This document shows, in pieces, positions 30,151-36,845 of a stretch of 39,189 nucleotides of DNA. Within the stretch, counting starts at the first letter, position 1; the number at the start of each line of letters is the position of its first letter. Source of the DNA: Spirochaetota bacterium (lineage in GTDB: Bacteria > Spirochaetota > Spirochaetia > Treponematales > Breznakiellaceae); the NCBI GenBank assembly GCA_023398155.1, contig JAEWSV010000338.1:1-39189 (forward strand). Direction: 5' to 3'. The translations under genes were made by a program, and so were the position numbers. The notes beneath the pieces are model-generated. The model was not told where the DNA came from, did no database searches, and worked only from the letters and a program-made list of their open reading frames with translations.

Positions 30151-30368
30151 GCACCGCCATCGTGATAGGAAAGCAACCATCGGAAGCCGTGCAGAGATTC
30201 CTAGGTATTGACGGAGAAATTGCCGAGCGGAAACGGGAGTCCGTCTCCCTATCGGCTCACAGCTCCCATATCGCCGCCCTTGCCGAATCCGCGGTGACCG
30301 AGCTGCAAGATGTTCTCTTCGAGATAGCGGCCATACGATTCGAAGCATCGCAGCGAAGTCTATTCTAG
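30147..30368 (+). CDS. Hypothetical protein, 73 aa
   Basis: Starts in ATGA overlap (30147-30150). Helical: AVQRFLGIDGEIAERKRESV, SSHIAALAESAVTELQDVLF. No recognised family. Followed at 13 bp by the DUF2786 gene. Confidence 0.55.
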   Translation: MSTAIVIGKQPSEAVQRFLGIDGEIAERKRESVSLSAHSSHIAALAESAVTELQDVLFEIAAIRFEASQRSLF

Positions 30369-30380
30369 GGGAGGGCGGAA

Positions 30381-31064
30381 ATGGACATCCTCACCAAGAT
30401 AAAGAAGCTTTTAGCCCTTTCCGCGTCTCCGAATGCGAACGAGGCCGCGACGGCGCTCGCACGGGCGCAGGCGCTCATGGTGGAATACGGGATCGACAAG
30501 GAGGCGGTTTCCGCGGCGGACATCGTCGAAGAAAAACTTCGGAGAGTCGGCGGCCGCCGGCCTCCGAAGCATGAGGTCTATTTCGTTTCCGAACTCGGAC
30601 GGACATTCGGGTGCAGGGTTATTCACGGTTACGACATCGATGAGGGCCGCTTTCGAGAGATCCGATGTTGGATATTCATAGGCCCCGCACATAGAACCAA
30701 GATATGCACCCATATGGCGACGGTCCTTTTGCGGAAGCTTAGGTCCTGCCGCGCAGAGTACGTCAAGACGCTCTACAGATGCAGGCCGAGCACAAAGGTT
30801 CGACGAGCCGATGCGTACTGCCTTGGGTGGGTTTTTACCGTGGTTCAGAAGCTTAGCCGGTTCGCAGGATCGCCTGAAGATGAGGCGGCCATGGAATCAT
30901 ACATGAAACGCTACGACGATCTCCAGGAGTGCAAGGCGATTTCACGAGAGGCCGTGAAACGCTCCTCTGCCCATGATTACCGCTCCGGCTACCAGGATGG
31001 TCAACGTATTGAGCTTCAGCACGGAATGAGCGGAGCCGCAGGGCCCGCGATGATAGGAGCTTAA
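30381..31064 (+). CDS. DUF2786 domain protein
   Basis: 227 aa with GGGAGG upstream. The N-terminal 40 residues (TKIKKLLALSASPNANEAAT, ALARAQALMVEYGID) are the DUF2786 motif. The following DUF7168-like part (YFVSELGRTFGCRVI, IFIGPAHRTKICTHMATVLL) and a basic C-terminal part are usual in Mu-like and other phage copies. Function unknown, perhaps nucleic-acid related. Confidence 0.8.
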   Translation: MDILTKIKKLLALSASPNANEAATALARAQALMVEYGIDKEAVSAADIVEEKLRRVGGRRPPKHEVYFVSELGRTFGCRVIHGYDIDEGRFREIRCWIFIGPAHRTKICTHMATVLLRKLRSCRAEYVKTLYRCRPSTKVRRADAYCLGWVFTVVQKLSRFAGSPEDEAAMESYMKRYDDLQECKAISREAVKRSSAHDYRSGYQDGQRIELQHGMSGAAGPAMIGA

Positions 31065-31093
31065 TCATGGCGAAACCAAGAAAGGAGACGCAT

Positions 31094-31219
31094 ATGACGA
31101 CGAAAGATTTGGTCGCGATCTCGTTCGCGGTGATAGTCGCCGGTAGCTTATGGGAACTTGGACGATTCATTGTTGATCTCATAATCGTATTGATACGGAG
31201 CTGGCTATTTCACCGATGA
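31094..31219 (+). CDS. Small membrane protein, 41 aa
   Basis: ATG 31094 has AAAGGAG 7 bp upstream; the frame begins at ATG 31067. The product has one or two hydrophobic helices (VAISFAVIVAGSLWELG, FIVDLIIVLIRSWLF) and almost nothing else. It stands just before the lysis genes, so it may be a holin-type or pinholin protein. A terminator follows within 22 bp. Confidence 0.5.
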   Translation: MTTKDLVAISFAVIVAGSLWELGRFIVDLIIVLIRSWLFHR

Positions 31220-31240
31220 AACAGATTCTATATGCGAAGC

Positions 31241-31271
31241 AAAACCCCGGATCACTCCGGGGTTTTGTTTT
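31241..31271 (+). terminator. Intrinsic terminator, 11-bp stem
   Basis: AAAACCCCGGA (31241-31251), loop TCAC, TCCGGGGTTTT (31256-31266), then GTTTT. A strong terminator that ends the early/middle transcript before the lysis genes. The promoter for the latter should lie within 31272-31335; I see no clear consensus there. Confidence 0.88.
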
Positions 31272-31335
31272 ATCCGCGCTTGAGCATCAGGCAGCTTCTA
31301 CGGGCTACGCTGTCGAGCGAACGGGAGGCACGAGT

Positions 31336-32040
31336 ATGAAGAGAGGAAAAGCCGCTTCGGATAACGAAGTCTTGAGCGAGGCCCCCGAGGACACCATTCA
31401 GAATGAATCCTCGGGGGCGGCTTCGGACCAGGCGATCCATCCGGTACGCCCCGGAGCCGTCATAACCACGCGGTTCGGCCATGACGTTGATCCCGCCCTG
31501 CACGTTTACCGCTTCCACCGCGCCCTCGATCGCTCGGGAGGAGACGGTCTCGTCTATTGCCCGATGACCGCCCGAGGTGCGGTGCTCGAGGCTCCGTCAA
31601 CGCCGGCTTTCGGAACGCTCATCCGCCTCATCTACGCCGGATATGAAATCCGGATTGCCCACTGCGAAGAGTTCGACTCGGAATTCTTCGATCTCGTCTC
31701 CGCCAAGCGCCCCATTCCCGCGGGCATGATAATCGCGCCCGAGGGGGCCGCCGGCAAATCTGTCGCCGTGAACTCGAATTATCCGGAGCATTCCCACATA
31801 GAACTCGTGGCTATCGGAGGCCGTAACAAGACCCTAGACGCGGCCCTGATCGCACAGGGCGGCACGCCCGGCGAGTACTGGACAGAAGACGAACTCGTCA
31901 AGGCGTCCGGTGGGAAGCACAAGGGTTGGATGAGGGAATACGGCGCGACCAAGCTCGGCCCCTACGAGTGCATCGCCTGGGACCGAAGAACGAACGGATG
32001 GGCGATCTGGATGGATCCCGCCGCAGTGCTGGGTCTGTAG
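31336..32040 (+). CDS. Endolysin candidate, M23 (LytM-type) metallopeptidase
   Basis: 234 aa from ATG 31336 with GGGAGG upstream; the frame is open back to 31216 but that part crosses the terminator. The core has TTRFGHDVDP, HRALDRSGGDGL (HxxxD zinc ligands), EIRIAHCEEFD, PIPAGMIIAPEGAAG and SHIELVA preceded by H (HSH, second ligand pair). This is the M23 peptidoglycan endopeptidase pattern. The C-terminal 60 residues may bind the wall or be structural. No signal peptide, so export would need a holin. It heads the lysis cassette. Confidence 0.75.
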   Translation: MKRGKAASDNEVLSEAPEDTIQNESSGAASDQAIHPVRPGAVITTRFGHDVDPALHVYRFHRALDRSGGDGLVYCPMTARGAVLEAPSTPAFGTLIRLIYAGYEIRIAHCEEFDSEFFDLVSAKRPIPAGMIIAPEGAAGKSVAVNSNYPEHSHIELVAIGGRNKTLDAALIAQGGTPGEYWTEDELVKASGGKHKGWMREYGATKLGPYECIAWDRRTNGWAIWMDPAAVLGL

Positions 32041-32049
32041 GAGGACGCG

Positions 32050-32325
32050 ATGGTTCGGCTCAAAGGCAAGCCGCTTTCGCTCGGCGCCAAGATCCTTGCG
32101 GTGATCATCGTGCTTGGGGGCCTCGCCCTCAAAGGACTCGCGCTGATCGATATCAAAGTCGACGACCTCATCAAGGTGGGCGGCTTCGTAGTGATCATTT
32201 TCGGGACGGTGGACGTCTCCCTCATCATGGAGGCGATATTCGGACCGGGCGGCCTCGGCGCTCGGAGCCAACGATCGCGCCGCGGTGATTATCCCTTCGG
32301 CGACCAGCCGGGAGATCCCGCATGA
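32050..32325 (+). CDS. Holin candidate, two transmembrane helices
   Basis: 91 aa with AGGAGG 6 bp before the ATG. Two hydrophobic helices (KILAVIIVLGGLALKGLALI, VGGFVVIIFGTVDVSLIMEA) and a short polar, basic C-terminus. Size, charge and its place directly after the endolysin fit a holin. Overlaps the next gene by ATGA (32322-32325). Confidence 0.65.
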   Translation: MVRLKGKPLSLGAKILAVIIVLGGLALKGLALIDIKVDDLIKVGGFVVIIFGTVDVSLIMEAIFGPGGLGARSQRSRRGDYPFGDQPGDPA

Positions 32326-32633
32326 ACGGGGCCGGAACGCTCATCGCCGTCGGCGTGATCGCGCTCCTCGGTATCGCCGCGGGAGCGGCGGCGGCCGCCA
32401 TCCTATTACGTAGGCGATCAAACTATACCGACCCGGCCGCGGCCGCGGCCTTCGCCCAGGAGGAACACCTTGAAGACGCCGATGCTCGCGATCTTGTCGA
32501 TCGCTCTCCTCGCGCAGCCGCTCTGCGCGAACGACGTGACGCCCTCGCCGAGTCCGCACGTAAACGAGTACGGGATAGATCCCGAGGGGTGGTATCGCGG
32601 CGACGAGGTGACGGAGATCATCAGGGCAGCTGA
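32322..32633 (+). CDS. Inner-membrane spanin-like protein
   Basis: 103 aa. N-terminal transmembrane helix (TLIAVGVIALLGIAAGAAAA, AILLRRR) and a charged, helical remainder (DARDLVDRSPRAAALRERRD, ALAESARKR), the topology of an Rz-type i-spanin. The downstream half overlaps the next gene in another frame, also as in Rz/Rz1 pairs. The arginine-rich end is partly dictated by the other frame. Confidence 0.5.
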   Translation: MNGAGTLIAVGVIALLGIAAGAAAAAILLRRRSNYTDPAAAAAFAQEEHLEDADARDLVDRSPRAAALRERRDALAESARKRVRDRSRGVVSRRRGDGDHQGS

Positions 32634-32850
32634 GGACGAGGCAGCGGCGGCCGCCGGCGAGTCGTACGACGAAGGCTACAAGGACGGCCGCATAGACGGC
32701 AGGAACATATGGAAGCCCCACTTCGATGATGCGCTCAAGCGCGCTGTAAAGGCGGAGAAGCGGCCGACTGTTGGGACGGTGATCCGCTGGGTAATTTACG
32801 GATTCGTCGGTGGAGCGCTCTCAATGATGATCTACGACAACGTGAGGTGA
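32470..32850 (+). CDS. Secreted/membrane protein overlapping the spanin-like gene
   Basis: 126 aa from TTG 32470, which has a very strong AGGAGGA 6 bp upstream. TPMLAILSIALLAQPLCAND is a Sec signal peptide. The QPLC before the cut is not a clean lipobox, so lipidation is uncertain. A polar domain follows (EVTEIIRAAEDEAAAAAGES), then a C-terminal hydrophobic segment (VIRWVIYGFVGGALSMMIYD). It starts inside the previous gene (164 bp overlap). It could be an o-spanin-like partner or a two-ended membrane protein. Confidence 0.6.
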   Translation: MKTPMLAILSIALLAQPLCANDVTPSPSPHVNEYGIDPEGWYRGDEVTEIIRAAEDEAAAAAGESYDEGYKDGRIDGRNIWKPHFDDALKRAVKAEKRPTVGTVIRWVIYGFVGGALSMMIYDNVR

Positions 32851-32853
32851 GGC

Positions 32854-33240
32854 ATGGATCTGGTCATCTTGATTCCGAAGCTGATGGAGTACGGGACTTT
32901 CCCCGCCCTTCTGGTCCTGACCGCTTTAGTCGCAATGCTGATCCGAAAGCTCGACAAGAACGCAGCGGCTGACGCGGTGCGGGCAGCGGAATTCAACAAA
33001 GCCCTCTCTGAGCATCGGCAAGAGACCGAGAAGCGATTCGCCGAGCATGCGGAACGATTTGCAAGTATCGAGCGCGACTACCTTCCGCGGGAAACGCATT
33101 ACAAGGACATCGGCGGATGGCGTACCGATATGAATGATCTCCGGAACAATCTCGGGGAGGAGATCCGGGGCGTACGGACGGACATGACCGCGTTGATTCC
33201 TTCGATCATCAAGATAGCCATGAAGAAAGGAGAAGAGTAA
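32854..33240 (+). CDS. Mu gp25-like membrane/coiled-coil protein (DUF2730-like)
   Basis: 128 aa: one N-terminal transmembrane helix (TFPALLVLTALVAMLIRKLD) followed by a coiled coil (EFNKALSEHRQETEKRFAEH, AERFASIER, TDMNDLRNNLGEEIRGVRTD). The same plan and place (before the winged-helix protein and DUF3486) are seen for Mu gp25. The function is unknown. It could alternatively be an i-spanin. Its stop overlaps the next start (TAATG, 33238-33242). Confidence 0.6.
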   Translation: MDLVILIPKLMEYGTFPALLVLTALVAMLIRKLDKNAAADAVRAAEFNKALSEHRQETEKRFAEHAERFASIERDYLPRETHYKDIGGWRTDMNDLRNNLGEEIRGVRTDMTALIPSIIKIAMKKGEE

Positions 33241-33536
33241 TGGCCATTCGTGACAACATCCTTCGCGGGAAGATCCTGCAATTCCTTAGAGAGCTTTTCC
33301 CTCAGGGAACGGACGCCATGACGGTCGTCGGGATCTACTACGAGTACCACCGCCGCGAGGACATCATCGACGCCCTCGAATACCTAGCGTCGAAAAAGTA
33401 CGTCGATAAGCGCGAGGTTCCGCACCCCGCCCGAAAATTGGAAAAGCTTGCCACCTACACCATCAATGCCGCCGGCATCGATCTCTGCGACGGTACTACT
33501 TCCGACGCAGGCATCACCATCGTCGCAGAGGAGTGA
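33240..33536 (+). CDS. Winged-helix phage protein (Mu gp26-type, VpaChn25_0724-like)
   Basis: 98 aa. RGKILQFLRELFPQG, IYYEYHRREDIIDALEYLAS, KKYVDKREV and TYTINAAGIDLCDGTTSDAGI are the pattern of the small winged-helix proteins that stand just before the terminase genes in Mu-like phages. Probably a DNA-binding protein linked to late expression or packaging. It lies 3 bp ahead of the DUF3486 gene. Confidence 0.7.
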   Translation: MAIRDNILRGKILQFLRELFPQGTDAMTVVGIYYEYHRREDIIDALEYLASKKYVDKREVPHPARKLEKLATYTINAAGIDLCDGTTSDAGITIVAEE

Positions 33537-33539
33537 ACC

Positions 33540-34064
33540 ATGGGCCGCAGATCGAAAGCTGACCTGAACGACCTCATCGAACGCATCGTCTCCATGCACG
33601 ACGATGACAAGATGACCCACGTCCAGATCGCGGAAGCCCTGCGCGCCGAAGGGATCGACATCAGCCGCGAGGCTATCCGACGCTCGTATAAGACAGCGAA
33701 GGAGCAGGCCGGAGACCTGAAGGCCGTATCCGAAGAGGCTCGTGTCATGCTCGAAGCCTATAGAGCTAGCCCGAATACGGACATCGCAGAGGCGGTAATC
33801 GCCAAGTTCACCGGCCTCCTCTACCGCGAGGTCCAGGGCATCGAATCAATCGAGTTTGACGATCCAGGGGAAGCCGCCCTCGCGATCGGTAGGATGGCCA
33901 CGGCACAGACCCGTGTCGCATCGCTTCGACTGAAGTACCAGAACGGATTCGAGGCCGCCAAGAAGGCCGTCCTCGACACCCTCAAGCAGGAATTGAGGAA
34001 CCATCCGGATGTTCTGGAGCGGATGACCATGCTCGTGGGCGGCATGGAGGCGCCGGCCGCATGA
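33540..34064 (+). CDS. Small terminase candidate (Mu gp27, DUF3486)
   Basis: 174 aa. MGRRSKADL, LIERIVSMHDDDKMTHVQIA, EALRAEGIDISREAIRR (an HTH) and a helical remainder (ARLKYQNGFEA-like RLKYQNGFEAAKKAV) follow the DUF3486 pattern. In Mu this gene precedes the large terminase and is thought to recognise the DNA to be packaged. Overlaps the large terminase gene by ATGA (34061-34064). Confidence 0.8.
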   Translation: MGRRSKADLNDLIERIVSMHDDDKMTHVQIAEALRAEGIDISREAIRRSYKTAKEQAGDLKAVSEEARVMLEAYRASPNTDIAEAVIAKFTGLLYREVQGIESIEFDDPGEAALAIGRMATAQTRVASLRLKYQNGFEAAKKAVLDTLKQELRNHPDVLERMTMLVGGMEAPAA

Positions 34065-35605
34065 GCGAGTCGCTGATCGCCGAACTCGTCGGAAACAACA
34101 AAGAAGCGCTGGTCAAAAACCGACGCGTGCAGCGAGCTAAAGAGGACTTCGGTTTCTTCTGCAGGACCTATCTCGGAGATTACTTTTTTACTGATCCGGC
34201 CGAGTATCAGGAAGTGCTCTACGACGTCGCGAATACGCAATCCCTTTCTCCGTGGACGGTGGAACAGCTCCAAAGGTTCGTACACGAAAAGTACCACAAG
34301 TACCTTGTTCCTACCGAACGCCTTGCCGGCGCCATGTTCGTCGAGCCTCGCGAACATGGAAAGACGGTAAGGTGGTCGTTCGCGTATACCCTCTGGAGAG
34401 TCCTATCGGGGAAAAGCAGGTACGTTCTCCTCATCGGCGCGGCGGCCGAATCGGCGGTCGAGAACCTCACCAACATCAAGATCGAGCTGGAGGAAAACGA
34501 AGCAATCCTTGAGGACTTCGGCGATCTTCGCGGTAAAGAATGGAGGAAGGACCGGCTTGAATTAACTGTCGGATCCTGCATCCAGGCAAAAGGCGCTGGC
34601 GCTTCCATGCGAGGCACGCGGTTTCGTCAATATCGCCCTGACCTCATCATCCTTGACGACATCCTTAAGGATTCGGCGGTTGACTCTCCAACTTTGCGGA
34701 ACGGGATCTCCAGGTGGCTCAAGAAGGTTGTATTCAATTTGGGAAAAACGGCCTTCATCATCTGGGTGAACACCATTTTTCATTCGGACGATCCCATTTC
34801 CAGGCTTATGAGAGAGCTTGAAGAGGGGACCCTCAAACGATGGATCGCCGTGCGCTTGGATTGTTACCGGCCGGATGGAGAGCCTCTTTGGCCGGAACAT
34901 TGGTCGAAGGAAGCCTTAGCGGAAAAGCAAGCGCAACTTGGGTTTGATGTCTTCTCTACTGAGTATCGCAACGAACCGTTGTCCGATGAAGAGAGAATAA
35001 TCAAGCCGGAATGGATTGAAACCAACTGGTATACCACCGATGAACTTCCTCCATTGGAAACCCTGAGGATATTCGGAGGAGTCGATCCCGCCACGGGGAA
35101 GCATGACCGTACCGCTATCCTGACGCTTGGCGTCGATCGCCTGGGTCGCATCTGGGAGTTGGACACTTGGGCCAAGGTCTGCTCGGAATCCGAGACCGTT
35201 CAACAGCTGATCATTAAACATTCGAAATACGCATACGAGTTGATCGCCTGGGAGGAAGTCACTTTCTCCGGCATCTACGCGAACTACGTTTCCAGCATGG
35301 CCGCAGAACAAAACGTGTATCTGCCTATACGCAAAGTCAAAGCCGGGACGGATTCGAAAATAGCTCGGGTGCGATCGATATCCCCCTTGATTGAAAACGG
35401 AATCATCCGCATCAGGAAGAACGGCGCGAAGGATCTGATAGACGAGTTGGCGTCCTTTCCGAAAGGGCGCTTCGACGATATGTGCGACGCTCTTGCCTAT
35501 GCGGTCAAGATCGTAAGTTCCGGGCCTGCAACTCCCATGGGGTTCGTGCTCGGAAGGGCCTCAAAACTCACCAATACCCTACAGAGGTTCCGCCGTGGAT
35601 ACTAA
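34061..35605 (+). CDS. Terminase large subunit
   Basis: 514 aa. ATPase part: FVEPREHGKTVRWSFAY (Walker A-like, with HGKT), DLIILDDI (Walker B), WVNTIFHSDDPISR (coupling region). Nuclease part: FGGVDPATGKHDRTAIL (first acidic residue), WEEVTFSGIYANYVSS, and FDDMCDALAYAVKI (last acidic pair). The motor packages phage DNA, in Mu-like phages headful from the host-flanked end. Overlaps the portal gene by 11 bp. Confidence 0.92.
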   Translation: MSESLIAELVGNNKEALVKNRRVQRAKEDFGFFCRTYLGDYFFTDPAEYQEVLYDVANTQSLSPWTVEQLQRFVHEKYHKYLVPTERLAGAMFVEPREHGKTVRWSFAYTLWRVLSGKSRYVLLIGAAAESAVENLTNIKIELEENEAILEDFGDLRGKEWRKDRLELTVGSCIQAKGAGASMRGTRFRQYRPDLIILDDILKDSAVDSPTLRNGISRWLKKVVFNLGKTAFIIWVNTIFHSDDPISRLMRELEEGTLKRWIAVRLDCYRPDGEPLWPEHWSKEALAEKQAQLGFDVFSTEYRNEPLSDEERIIKPEWIETNWYTTDELPPLETLRIFGGVDPATGKHDRTAILTLGVDRLGRIWELDTWAKVCSESETVQQLIIKHSKYAYELIAWEEVTFSGIYANYVSSMAAEQNVYLPIRKVKAGTDSKIARVRSISPLIENGIIRIRKNGAKDLIDELASFPKGRFDDMCDALAYAVKIVSSGPATPMGFVLGRASKLTNTLQRFRRGY

Positions 35606-36845
35606 GCATCTCGCAATGGAAATCATCGAGCCGTCACAGTTCTGGTCGGTGATCTCTTACCTTCCAAACCCGGCCTCGTTCATCTCGGACCGGGGTAGCT
35701 TCTTCGCTACCGTCGACGAGATGTTGCTTGACGCAAAGATCGGTTCGCACCTTCGCATCCGAAAGGACATCGTAGCCTCATTCCCCTTTGTGATTGATCA
35801 AGCGAACGCCTCCGATGAGGTATATGCCTTCGTGAAGGATAACCTGCTGGAGAACCTAAACTGGGAGAACGACATCAGGGAATTTCTTTCAGCGATCGAA
35901 TACGGATTTTCCCTTTCCGAGGTTCTTTGGTCGCGAGAGAACGGATACTGGACCCCGGATTCTGTTCGTAACCGGAAAAGCGATCAGATCGTTTTCAAGA
36001 CGGATTACATACAGGTTCCCGGAGGGCGGAAGTCGATTTGGACTCCCGTATGGACTTCCGGGTATCGAGTCCTATCCGAGCCAAACAAATACCTCATCTA
36101 CCGCAACAACCCGCGGGCTGAAAACCCTTATGGGACCTCCGACCTTCTCATGTGCTACTGGCCGTGGAAGTTCAAACAACTCGGTTGGGAGTTCTGGCTC
36201 GCTGCGGCCAGAAAGTGCGGAGTTCCCTCCATTGCGGCGCTATTCGATGCCCCGGATGAAAAGAAGGCGCAAGACGCGGCGAACGTTATATCATCGACTC
36301 TTGAACAGGTCGAGAACGGATCGGGCCTCGCGTTAGCGAACGTAAAATCCGTCGAAGTTCTCGGCATGTCCGGGAATCTTGCGGATCATAAGATCCTCAT
36401 TGAAACCTGCAACCAGGAGATATCTTTCGCCCTAACCACACAGAGCCTTTCGACCCAGGAAGGCGAATACGGAACGAGGGCACAAGCGACGGTCCACGAC
36501 GCTAATCTGGTTCGCGTGTGTCATGGAGATGCAAAGGCTCTTCAGGGCACGTTGCAGCAGCTCATCGATTGGACGGTGGAGGTCAATTTCGGGAAAGGAG
36601 TACCTGCACCGAAGGGCGCGTTCGACCTTGAATCCTATGCGACCTTCGATGAGGTGATGAAGGCGATAGAGAAGAAGGTCCCCGTTTCAAAAGAAAAACT
36701 ATATACGCGGTATGGGCTTCCTCGTCCTAAGATATCCGACCCGGACGATGTTTTCGTCGTTGAGGACTCGGCGCCCTCCTCCTTTGCCTTGAGTGATGAC
36801 AGTAAAAAAAAAGCTCCGCCCAGGCGACCGTTGACGATATTTTGA
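35595..36845 (+). CDS. Portal protein (Mu gp29, DUF935)
   Basis: 416 aa from GTG 35595. DUF935 pattern: DLRKDIVASFPF-like LRIRKDIVASFPFVI, FLSAIEYGFSLSEVLW, WPWKFKQLGWEFWLAAARKC, PSIAALFDAP, and STQEGEYGTRAQATVH. It forms the dodecameric channel at the capsid vertex through which DNA passes. It ends in a basic tail after a nine-A run (36804-36812) that could allow a -1 slip into the MuF frame. Its stop overlaps the TTG start given to MuF. Confidence 0.9.
   Translation: MDTKHLAMEIIEPSQFWSVISYLPNPASFISDRGSFFATVDEMLLDAKIGSHLRIRKDIVASFPFVIDQANASDEVYAFVKDNLLENLNWENDIREFLSAIEYGFSLSEVLWSRENGYWTPDSVRNRKSDQIVFKTDYIQVPGGRKSIWTPVWTSGYRVLSEPNKYLIYRNNPRAENPYGTSDLLMCYWPWKFKQLGWEFWLAAARKCGVPSIAALFDAPDEKKAQDAANVISSTLEQVENGSGLALANVKSVEVLGMSGNLADHKILIETCNQEISFALTTQSLSTQEGEYGTRAQATVHDANLVRVCHGDAKALQGTLQQLIDWTVEVNFGKGVPAPKGAFDLESYATFDEVMKAIEKKVPVSKEKLYTRYGLPRPKISDPDDVFVVEDSAPSSFALSDDSKKKAPPRRPLTIF
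36804..36812 (+). promoter_or_regulatory. A9 run near the portal stop, candidate -1 frameshift site
   Basis: Zero frame: AGT AAA AAA AAA GCT CCG. A -1 slip gives AAA AAA AGC TCC GCC CAG, with no stop before the MuF frame, and reads SSAQATVDDILKHELAAAK into MuF. The MuF gene itself has no ATG and no Shine-Dalgarno at its only early start, TTG 36842. Confidence 0.5.

Noticed and set aside
31216..31335. N-terminal extension of the endolysin from ATG 31216
   Set aside because: It crosses an 11-bp-stem terminator, and the ATG at 31336 has its own GGGAGG site.
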